Below, one piece after another: positions 9,598 to 17,110 of a stretch of DNA of 64,000 nt. Location: assembly GCA_964367905.1 (NCBI GenBank), contig CAYIZP010000005.1, positions 1 through 64,000 of the forward strand, written 5' to 3'. Each line of letters begins with the position of its first letter. Positions within the stretch are counted from its first letter, which is position 1. The notes beneath the pieces were generated by a model that saw only the letters and a program-made list of their open reading frames with translations, did not search any database and had not been told where the DNA came from. The stretch is from CAUPWF01 sp964367905. GTDB lineage: Bacteria; Bacillota; Clostridia; Lachnospirales; Lachnospiraceae. The position numbers were made by a program, and so were the translations under genes.

Positions 9598-10874
9598 TAA
9601 GTGAAACATTATACCAAGAATTAGGAATTAGACATGAAGTTGTGCAATTTGCAGAAACGAAACTACAAGCATTGGAAGAACGATTTAAAAACATCGATGA
9701 AATTGCAGAGTATAATCAACTAAAAGTAATTCATGCAATGCAGAAAAATAGAGTGAATGAATCTTGCTTCCACTATGCCAGTGGATATGGATATAATGAT
9801 ACCGGGCGTGATACGCTAGAATCAGTTTATGCAGATGTATTTCATACGGAAGCAGCTTTGGTTCGTCCACAGATTACCTGTGGAACACATGCTCTTTCGT
9901 TGACATTATCTGCAATATTGAAACCAGGAGACCTATTATTTTCACCAGTTGGAAAACCCTATGATACGCTTGAAGAAGTGATTGGAATCAGGGAATCCGT
10001 GGGTTCCCTTGCAGAATATGGAGTGAGTTATTGCCAAGTTGATTTACTACCAAATGGTGATTTTGACTACGAAAATATTCGTGAAGGGATGAAAGAGAAG
10101 CCCAAAGTAGTTACCATTCAGCGTTCCAAAGGTTATCAAACTAGACCGAGCTTCTCAGTGCAACAAATCGGCGAGCTCATCTCGTTTGTGAAAGCAATTG
10201 ACCCATCTGTAATCTGTATGGTAGACAATTGTTATGGAGAATTCGTAGATACAATAGAACCTAGTGATGTAGGTGCTGATTTGGTTGTTGGTTCCTTAAT
10301 AAAAAATCCAGGAGGAGGATTAAGTCCAACAGGAGGATATATTGCAGGAAAAGAAGAGTTGATTGCACGATGTGGCTATCGACTCACTGCACCAGGATTG
10401 GGGCGAGAAGTAGGAGCATCTTTAGGCATTATGCAGTCATTCTATCAAGGATTATTTCTTGCACCGACTGTAGTAGCTGCCGCTCTAAAGGGCGCGATTT
10501 TAGCTGCAAATATCTATGAATCACTGGGATTTCCAGTCGTACCAAACGGGGCAGAATCAAGAAATGACATCATACAAGCTGTAGAATTTGGAAGTGGGGA
10601 AGGTGTTATTGCATTTTGTCAAGGAATACAAGCTGCTGCCCCTGTAGACAGTTATGTAACTCCCGAACCATGGGCAATGCCTGGATATGATAGTGATGTG
10701 ATTATGGCCGCAGGTGCTTTTGTGCAAGGTTCTTCTATCGAACTTAGTGCAGATGGTCCGATCAAACCTCCATATGCAGCATTTTTCCAAGGGGGATTGA
10801 CCTGGCCACACGCGAAACTGGGGTGTTTGATGAGTTTGGAGCATTTAGTGAGAAAAGGAATTGTAAATCTATGA
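9594..10874 (+). CDS. PLP-dependent YnbB / methionine gamma-lyase-like protein
   Basis: A 426-residue fold-type I PLP protein of the 'aluminium resistance / methionine gamma-lyase family' (YnbB). The cofactor lysine is probably that in the VGSLIKNPGGGLSPTGGY motif; the preceding MVDNCYGEFVD segment holds the PLP-contacting Asp. Substrate and role are not settled, and the aluminium-resistance label is historical. It overlaps miaA by 4 bases, and the downstream FAD protein starts inside its stop codon, so all three probably share one message. Confidence 0.85.
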   Translation: MISETLYQELGIRHEVVQFAETKLQALEERFKNIDEIAEYNQLKVIHAMQKNRVNESCFHYASGYGYNDTGRDTLESVYADVFHTEAALVRPQITCGTHALSLTLSAILKPGDLLFSPVGKPYDTLEEVIGIRESVGSLAEYGVSYCQVDLLPNGDFDYENIREGMKEKPKVVTIQRSKGYQTRPSFSVQQIGELISFVKAIDPSVICMVDNCYGEFVDTIEPSDVGADLVVGSLIKNPGGGLSPTGGYIAGKEELIARCGYRLTAPGLGREVGASLGIMQSFYQGLFLAPTVVAAALKGAILAANIYESLGFPVVPNGAESRNDIIQAVEFGSGEGVIAFCQGIQAAAPVDSYVTPEPWAMPGYDSDVIMAAGAFVQGSSIELSADGPIKPPYAAFFQGGLTWPHAKLGCLMSLEHLVRKGIVNL

Positions 10875-12112
10875 AAAATAAAATTGCAATAATCGGTGGT
10901 GGTGCCTCAGGTTTGATTGCTGCAATTATGATTGCAAGAGACGGTGGCGATGCTACAATATTCGAAAGCCAAAATACACTAGGAAAAAAAATACTAGCGA
11001 CTGGAAATGGTCGCTGTAATCTGACGAACCTAAATATGAAGCAAGACGCCTATTATTGTGATAGAGAAGATTATATCGTGACACTATTACAAAAATACCC
11101 TCTATCTGAAGTATTGAAATTTTTTCAGTCAATCGGTGTGTCAACCATTGATAAAGGAGGTTATGTCTATCCAAGCACAGAGCAGGCATCAACCATAAGA
11201 AATGCTTTGCAATATGAGATAGAACACTTGAAAATACGATATAAAATAGATACTATGATATCTAATATTCAACCATTAGATCATTCGGGATTTTCTTTGT
11301 CATGGGAGAATGAAAACGAAGAATTTGATATGGTGATTGTAGCATGTGGAAGCAAAAGTGGTATACATAATATTAATATGTATACCACTAACTTATTAAA
11401 TACAACGAAGCATACGATTAACAATCTATCCCCAGCCTTAGTGAGCCTACAAGGTTGTGGAAAGGTATTTGCAAGACTGGCTGGAACCCGAATTCATGGG
11501 GCTATTACTATGGTTGTAGAAGAGAATGTAGTTGCAAGACATGAAGGAGAGTTACAGTTTATAAAGACAGGAGTATCAGGGATCCCTGTTTTTCAAGTCA
11601 GTCGGATTGCATCACAAGCACTATTATATCACATAGCTTGCTATGCTTTGATTGATTTTTCGCCAGAGTATACATTAACCGAATTAACGGAAATGTTGAT
11701 AACTAGAAAACAGCTTTTTTCTGGACGAAGAGTAAGAGATTTTGCAAATGGATTGTGGAAAGATAAAGTAGTAGGTCTACTTTTGTATCTTGCACGAATC
11801 GAGGAGGAGGAATGTATTTCTGATGTGAATGATGAGCGACTCAACAAGCTCTCTCGTATCGCAAAAACGTTTAAAGTAGAAATCCAAGGAGTTGACTCTT
11901 TTGAAAAATCTCAAGTGACTGCTGGTGGTGTATCTCTGAATGAGATATCAGATTGGAATGAATCCATCTATCACAAAGGACTGTATTTTGCGGGTGAAAT
12001 CTTAGACATCGATGGGATTTGTGGGGGATACAATCTGCACCATGCATGGGTGAGTGGTATGCATGTGGGAATTCATGTAGTAGAAGAGACAATGACAGAT
12101 AAAACGTGCTAG
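10871..12112 (+). CDS. FAD-binding oxidoreductase, HI0933/YhiN family
   Basis: A 413-residue flavoprotein. The start is the ATG at 10871, which overlaps the previous stop (ATGA) and places the dinucleotide-binding motif IIGGGASGLIAA at residues 6-17; an upstream in-frame ATG at 10823 lies inside the preceding gene. The ATGNGRCNLTN motif and the C-terminal GGVSLNEI and FAGEILDIDGICGGYNL stretches are typical of the HI0933-like/aminoacetone-oxidase-like family. The physiological substrate is unknown. It is followed after about 20 bases by a second, unrelated-family FAD protein. Confidence 0.85.
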   Translation: MKNKIAIIGGGASGLIAAIMIARDGGDATIFESQNTLGKKILATGNGRCNLTNLNMKQDAYYCDREDYIVTLLQKYPLSEVLKFFQSIGVSTIDKGGYVYPSTEQASTIRNALQYEIEHLKIRYKIDTMISNIQPLDHSGFSLSWENENEEFDMVIVACGSKSGIHNINMYTTNLLNTTKHTINNLSPALVSLQGCGKVFARLAGTRIHGAITMVVEENVVARHEGELQFIKTGVSGIPVFQVSRIASQALLYHIACYALIDFSPEYTLTELTEMLITRKQLFSGRRVRDFANGLWKDKVVGLLLYLARIEEEECISDVNDERLNKLSRIAKTFKVEIQGVDSFEKSQVTAGGVSLNEISDWNESIYHKGLYFAGEILDIDGICGGYNLHHAWVSGMHVGIHVVEETMTDKTC

Positions 12113-12134
12113 CCAGTGCTTGGGAGGGAAAAAC

Positions 12135-13784
12135 ATGTTAGTAATTAGACAAGTAAAATTAAAATATAATCATTCAGAGAAAGACTTGGTTGATGCAATA
12201 TTGAAACAATTGAAGATTCCAGTGCAAGAATTATTAGAATGGAAGATAGATAAAAAATCAATTGATGCACGAAAGAAGCCTGAAGTCTATATCATCTATT
12301 CCTTTGTGGTGAAGGTTGTAAATGAATCCAGTGTTATAAAGAAAAATAAAAAAGCAGTGGCACAAGGTATGTTAGATTATTATCAACAGAAATCATATAA
12401 TTACTTACCGAGGGGAGAGGAGCAGATGAATACTCCCCCTATTGTGATTGGATCAGGTCCCTCTGGTCTCCTATGTGCTTATCAACTTGCTATGCATGGA
12501 TATAAACCAATCCTATTAGAACGTGGTGCAGCTGTGGAGGACCGAATGAAGGATGTACAGGAATTCTGGGACACGGGGCGTCTTCGAGAAAACTCCAATG
12601 TACAATTTGGTGAGGGAGGTGCTGGAACATTTTCAGATGGCAAACTCAATACTGGGACAAAAGACGCCTTTGGACGAAATCGTTATGTACTCGAACTTTT
12701 TGTTGAAAATGGAGCCCCTCAAAATATCCTATATGACAGTAAACCACATATTGGGACGGATAGTCTAATCGAAGTAGTTCGAAATATTAGAAACAAAATC
12801 ATTGAATTGGGTGGCCGTGTTGAGTTCGAATCCCAAGTTACAGATATTCACACGATAAAAGATAGCAATGGTGATCTTTGTATTGAAAAAATCATCGTGA
12901 ACAAAGAGAAGGTGTTCGAATCCGAGGTTGTTGTTCTTGCCATTGGCCACAGTGCAAGAGACACCTTCGAGCTTTTGCATGAGAAGAAGGTTCCAATGGA
13001 GGCAAAATCATTTGCTGTTGGAGTAAGAATTGAACATCCACAGGACATGATAGATCAGTCTCAATATGGTATGGGGTCAAATGAATTCCTACCACCTGCT
13101 TCATATAAATTAACAACAAATTCAGATTCCGGTAGAGGAGTTTATAGTTTTTGCATGTGTCCAGGTGGATATGTGGTTAACGCCTCTTCAGAAGAGAATC
13201 ATTTGGCTGTGAATGGTATGAGTTATCATAAACGTGATGGAAAGCACGCAAACAGCGCTATCGTGGTAACAGTAACTCCAGAAGACTACATCAATGAAAC
13301 AGAGAAAACCTCTCATCATAATCATCCATTGAGTGGCATGTATTTTCAACGTCAATTAGAGCGTACTGCGTACCAATGTGGCAACGGAAAGATTCCTGTT
13401 CAATATTTCAAAGATTTTTGTCTAAATAAAATAGGTGAAGAAATCTATAAGGAATTTCTTCCACAAATGAAGGGTGAATATTCGTTTGGAAATTTAAGAG
13501 ATATTTTCACCCAATCAATAAATCGTGATTTGGAAAGTGGTATCAAAAATTTTGGAAAAAAAATCAAAAAATTCAATTTTGATTATGCAATTCTATCGGG
13601 AGTAGAAAGTCGTACTTCTTCTCCAGTTAAGATTCCACGGAATCAAGATTGTGAGAGCGAAGTGAAAGGGTTGTACCCCTGTGGAGAAGGGGCTGGGTAT
13701 GCAGGTGGAATCACATCGGCAGCTGTAGATGGAATCAAAGTATTTGAGAGTATTTCAAGAAAATATAAACCATATATATTTTGA
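12135..13784 (+). CDS. FAD-dependent oxidoreductase (COG2509-type)
   Basis: A 549-residue protein. The ATG at 12135 has GGGAGGG 6 bases upstream; the TTG at 12120 precedes that site and is not used. An ~95-residue N-terminal domain with a ferredoxin-like pattern comes before the Rossmann motif VIGSGPSGLLCAYQLA (about 100-115) and the family motif FGEGGAGTFSDGKLNTGTKD (about 157-176). The C-terminal part has YPCGEGAGYAGGITSAAVDG, typical of the uncharacterised FAD dehydrogenases in COG2509. It is the last gene of the mutS-to-oxidoreductase run; about 110 non-coding bases with a possible promoter follow. Confidence 0.85.
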   Translation: MLVIRQVKLKYNHSEKDLVDAILKQLKIPVQELLEWKIDKKSIDARKKPEVYIIYSFVVKVVNESSVIKKNKKAVAQGMLDYYQQKSYNYLPRGEEQMNTPPIVIGSGPSGLLCAYQLAMHGYKPILLERGAAVEDRMKDVQEFWDTGRLRENSNVQFGEGGAGTFSDGKLNTGTKDAFGRNRYVLELFVENGAPQNILYDSKPHIGTDSLIEVVRNIRNKIIELGGRVEFESQVTDIHTIKDSNGDLCIEKIIVNKEKVFESEVVVLAIGHSARDTFELLHEKKVPMEAKSFAVGVRIEHPQDMIDQSQYGMGSNEFLPPASYKLTTNSDSGRGVYSFCMCPGGYVVNASSEENHLAVNGMSYHKRDGKHANSAIVVTVTPEDYINETEKTSHHNHPLSGMYFQRQLERTAYQCGNGKIPVQYFKDFCLNKIGEEIYKEFLPQMKGEYSFGNLRDIFTQSINRDLESGIKNFGKKIKKFNFDYAILSGVESRTSSPVKIPRNQDCESEVKGLYPCGEGAGYAGGITSAAVDGIKVFESISRKYKPYIF

Positions 13785-13840
13785 AATGAAGCCTGACTTC
13801 ACAAAAAATTAATACCTTTTCTATGTACACCCATTTTAAA

Positions 13841-13871
13841 TTGTGTTAAAATAACATAAGTTTGTGATAAT
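13841..13871 (+). promoter_or_regulatory. Candidate sigma-A promoter for radC
   Basis: TTGTGT at 13841-13846 and GATAAT at 13866-13871 are separated by 19 bases. A TG dinucleotide at 13863-13864 gives an extended -10. The spacing is long, but this lies in the only sizeable gap between the oxidoreductase and radC genes, 25 bases before the radC ATG. Confidence 0.4.
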
Positions 13872-13895
13872 GGATGAGAGAGTTTTTATTATATT

Positions 13896-14594
13896 ATGAC
13901 TAACAATAATACTATGAAAATGATACCTAAATTAGAACGTCCTTATGAAAAATGTGAGGTGAGTGGTTCTAGTTCTCTAAGTGATGCAGAATTACTAGCC
14001 GTTATTTTACGGACGGGGACAAGCGGGAAATCGGCTTTAGAATTAGCAAATGAAATTCTATACCAAACCTGTGAGTCTGAGGGGGTGGTCTCGATTCACC
14101 ACCTATCATTACAACAATTATTGAAACTTAAAGGAGTCGGGAAGGTCAAAGCAATTCAAATTCTTTGCATTTCCGAACTAGCTAAACGCTTGGCAAAGGC
14201 GCGCATCTCAGATGGTGTTTCATTTCAGAACCCAGAGAGTATTGCGCAATATTATATGGAAGATATGCGGCACCATCATCAAGAGAACTTGAAATTATTG
14301 ATGTTAAATGGACGTGGGAGATTAATTGGTGAAACCAATATTTCAAAGGGAACTGTAAATGCAGCTCTCATTTCACCGCGTGAATTATTTATTGAGGCCT
14401 TGCAAAGAGAAGCTGTTTCTATTATTATATTGCATAATCATCCAAGTGGAGACCCCACCCCCAGCAAGGAAGATGTTTTGGTTACCAAACGAATTTATGA
14501 GGCAGGGAATTTAATTGGAGTCACCTTATTGGATCATATTATAATTGGGAATAATTGCTATATCAGTCTTTGTGAAAAAGGACTGATTTCATAA
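13896..14594 (+). CDS. radC: RadC-like JAB domain protein
   Basis: A 232-residue protein with an N-terminal helix-hairpin-helix UPF0758 region (LKLKGVGKVKAIQIL, about 76-90) and a C-terminal MPN/JAB domain whose metal motif HxHx10D is complete at H180, H182 and D193 (HNHPSGDPTPSKED). The 'DNA repair protein' name is traditional; the biochemical role remains uncertain. As in Bacillus and many Firmicutes, it lies directly upstream of the mre genes. No strong ribosome site is visible before the ATG at 13896, so this start is the least certain part. Confidence 0.93.
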   Translation: MTNNNTMKMIPKLERPYEKCEVSGSSSLSDAELLAVILRTGTSGKSALELANEILYQTCESEGVVSIHHLSLQQLLKLKGVGKVKAIQILCISELAKRLAKARISDGVSFQNPESIAQYYMEDMRHHHQENLKLLMLNGRGRLIGETNISKGTVNAALISPRELFIEALQREAVSIIILHNHPSGDPTPSKEDVLVTKRIYEAGNLIGVTLLDHIIIGNNCYISLCEKGLIS

Positions 14595-14620
14595 ATTAGA
14601 TATACAGGAGAGGAAGCTTT

Positions 14621-15646
14621 ATGTTCCAAAATACATATGGACTAGATCTCGGAACTTACGAGATAAAAATATATGACGATAACACAAAAAAAGTAACAAA
14701 GGTAAAGGATGCACTAGCAATACAAGGAAAGAATGAGGTGGTAGCATATGGCGATGAGGCTTATGAGATGTTCGAACGAACACCTGCCGATATCGAAATA
14801 GTATTTCCTATGAAAGAGAGTGTAATCTCAAAATATAACGATATGCAATTCCTATTAAGTAGTGTAATTAAGCAGAAGAAAAGCTTTCTTCAGTCCTATA
14901 AATATATGATTGCAATTCCATCAGATGTAACAGAAGTAGAAAAAAGGGCATTTTATGAATTGATGATGTATTCATCTGCCCGTGCAAGAAAGGTTACGGT
15001 AGTGGAGCGAGGGGTAGCAGATGCCCTAGGTATGGGATTGAATATAGGACAATCCGTGGGAATTTTTGTTGCAAATCTTGGCGCTGAGACAGCAGAACTA
15101 TCCGTATTATCTTATGGTGGTATCGTGCTAAATAAATTAATCAAGCGCGGAGGATATCATTTTGATTATGCCATTCAAACAGCGATAAAAAACAATTATG
15201 ATTTCTTAATTGGAAGAACAACGGCTGAGAAATTACGCCGCGAATTTGGTGTATTCAATTATGAAGAAAAAGAGGAAATTTCAGTTTCGGGGAGAAACCT
15301 TATGTTAGGAGTCCCTCAAATCAAGGAAATTCCTTATAGTTTGGTTCGTGCAGCAATCCGCGAATCTCTCTCTGAATGGGCAAAGGAAATTCGCTCACTG
15401 TTAGACCGAACTCCCCCTGATCTCCTACGCGTTATATTGGAAGAAGGGATCTATATTACAGGTGGAATGGCTTGTATGGACGGAATGGACGAGTACTTAT
15501 CGAAAACTCTTGAAATTCCTGTAAATGTTGCGGATAAACCGGATCAGAGCACTGTATTAGGTTTAGCAAAAATCATTCATTCAAAAAAAGATTTGGAGAA
15601 ATTTACCTACTCCATGTCAGAAGGAAATTATAGGTGGATAAAATAA
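14621..15646 (+). CDS. MreB-like actin-fold protein with altered phosphate-2 motif
   Basis: A 341-residue actin-fold protein in the mreB position, directly before mreC. GGAGAGGAAG precedes the ATG. The phosphate-1 motif keeps DLGT (9-12), but the usual ANT that follows is YEI. The phosphate-2 motif, normally DIGGGT, reads NLGAET at 152-157. The adenosine-side GG (ITGGMACMDGM, near 290) is kept. Canonical MreB forms membrane-bound filaments that guide lateral wall synthesis. The substitutions suggest altered or absent nucleotide hydrolysis, so this may be a divergent paralogue rather than the main MreB. Spacing to mreC is one base. Confidence 0.85.
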   Translation: MFQNTYGLDLGTYEIKIYDDNTKKVTKVKDALAIQGKNEVVAYGDEAYEMFERTPADIEIVFPMKESVISKYNDMQFLLSSVIKQKKSFLQSYKYMIAIPSDVTEVEKRAFYELMMYSSARARKVTVVERGVADALGMGLNIGQSVGIFVANLGAETAELSVLSYGGIVLNKLIKRGGYHFDYAIQTAIKNNYDFLIGRTTAEKLRREFGVFNYEEKEEISVSGRNLMLGVPQIKEIPYSLVRAAIRESLSEWAKEIRSLLDRTPPDLLRVILEEGIYITGGMACMDGMDEYLSKTLEIPVNVADKPDQSTVLGLAKIIHSKKDLEKFTYSMSEGNYRWIK

Positions 15647-15647
15647 T

Positions 15648-16568
15648 ATGAATAACAGAAAACAATCAACATTTCGTAGTAGATATTGGTTATTGATCCT
15701 TTCAATCTTGTCACTTTCCTTTATGCTATTGTCTTGGTATACAGATGCAGAATCTGGTCCAATTGAATTCGTGGCCAGTTATACCATTTCTCCAATGCAA
15801 GAGGGAATCAACAGTATTGGATTATTAGCGCGAGACTTTGTTGAGAATTTCGAGACTCTTGAAGAACTTCGAACAAAAAATGAAGAATTGCAAGGTCAAG
15901 TGGACAATTTAATTATTGAAAATAGCCGATTAGAACAAAATTCATATGAGTTAGAACGACTTCAAGAGCTCTATCATTTGGATGCTAATTCTAGTGAATA
16001 CGAAAAAGTAGCTGCAAGAGTAATTTCAAAGGAAGCAGGTAACTGGTTCCATTCTTTTACTATCGATAAGGGTACAAAAGATGGATTAGCAGTGGATATG
16101 AATGTAATCGCGGGCTCAGGGCTTGTTGGAATTGTCACAAAAGTTGGTGATAATTGGGCCACAGTGCGTTCAATTATAGCCGATAATAGTAGTATTGGTT
16201 CCATGGTTTTATCCACTGGAGACAATTGCATTGTTACAGGTGATTTAACATCGATTAATGAAGGGGTCATTCATATAGAACAACTTCCAATGCAGGAAAC
16301 AGAAATTGAAATTGGTGAACCTGTGGTAACTTCTTATATTAGTGATAAATATGTTCAAGGTCTCACTATTGGATTTATCACAAAATTAGAAGAAGATCCA
16401 AACGGACTCACACAATCAGGTTATATCACACCCGCGGTAGATTTTAGTCAGCTACAAGAGGTGTTAGTCATTACAGATTTAAAGGAAACTGGGGATGAAA
16501 CCACCTCAGGCACTGATACAGTAGAAGAGACATTATCAGAGGAAGAAACACAAGAAGTAGAAGAGTAA
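15648..16568 (+). CDS. mreC: Rod shape-determining protein MreC
   Basis: A 306-residue bitopic protein. A membrane segment spans about residues 12-30, a coiled coil about 65-110 (repeated Glu/Leu heptads), and the beta-rich extracellular MreC domain about 120-275, with GLVGIVTKVGDNWATVRSI and the closing EVLVITDL strand. It ends in a very acidic Thr/Glu-rich tail. MreC links the MreB layer to PBP2 and RodA outside the membrane. It is embedded between the MreB-like gene and mreD. Confidence 0.95.
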   Translation: MNNRKQSTFRSRYWLLILSILSLSFMLLSWYTDAESGPIEFVASYTISPMQEGINSIGLLARDFVENFETLEELRTKNEELQGQVDNLIIENSRLEQNSYELERLQELYHLDANSSEYEKVAARVISKEAGNWFHSFTIDKGTKDGLAVDMNVIAGSGLVGIVTKVGDNWATVRSIIADNSSIGSMVLSTGDNCIVTGDLTSINEGVIHIEQLPMQETEIEIGEPVVTSYISDKYVQGLTIGFITKLEEDPNGLTQSGYITPAVDFSQLQEVLVITDLKETGDETTSGTDTVEETLSEEETQEVEE

Positions 16569-16582
16569 GGTGGGGGAGTTTT

Positions 16583-17110
16583 TTGAAGAAAAAGCACAAA
16601 AAAATATTCTTGTATCTAACAGCAGTCCTTGTTTTTTTGATACAGACAACGATTTTTCAATATATAGAATTGGCATCGGTTATTCCGAATGCATTGATAG
16701 TTTTCACATCCATAATTGGATTTATGAACGGAAAGAAAGACGGGATGTTTCTTGGTTTTTTTTGCGGATTTTTAATTGATGTCTTTTATGGGGATTTATT
16801 GGGTTATTATGCATTGATTTATATGTTAATTGGATATTTCAATGGTTGTTTTCAACGGCTGTTCTACGATGATGAGATTAAACTTCCATTAGTTATGGTT
16901 GGAATCAGTGACTTGATCTATGGTCTTGTCGTATATTGCTTGTCATTTTTATTACGTGCAAAATTTGATTTTTCTCTTTATTTTACCGAACTAATTTTGC
17001 CAGAAGTTATTTATACTTTATTTTTAGCGGTTATTTCCTATCCACTGATACGGAAGATTAACCAATGGATTCACACAGAGGGAAAACGAGGTGTAAAACA
17101 TATTGTTTGA
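16583..17110 (+). CDS. mreD: Rod shape-determining protein MreD
   Basis: A 175-residue membrane protein with five to six hydrophobic segments, the family's usual size. Translation starts at TTG 16583, with GGGGGAG at 16572-16578 just upstream. It completes the MreCD pair of the elongasome. The stop overlaps the start of the PBP2 gene by 8 bases. Low sequence conservation is normal for MreD; the call rests on hydropathy, size and position between mreC and PBP2. Confidence 0.92.
   Translation: MKKKHKKIFLYLTAVLVFLIQTTIFQYIELASVIPNALIVFTSIIGFMNGKKDGMFLGFFCGFLIDVFYGDLLGYYALIYMLIGYFNGCFQRLFYDDEIKLPLVMVGISDLIYGLVVYCLSFLLRAKFDFSLYFTELILPEVIYTLFLAVISYPLIRKINQWIHTEGKRGVKHIV

Noticed and set aside
10557..10844. 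95-codon minus-strand frame inside the YnbB-like gene
   Set aside because: It is fully overlapped by a conserved gene on the other strand, with no ribosome site and no family pattern.
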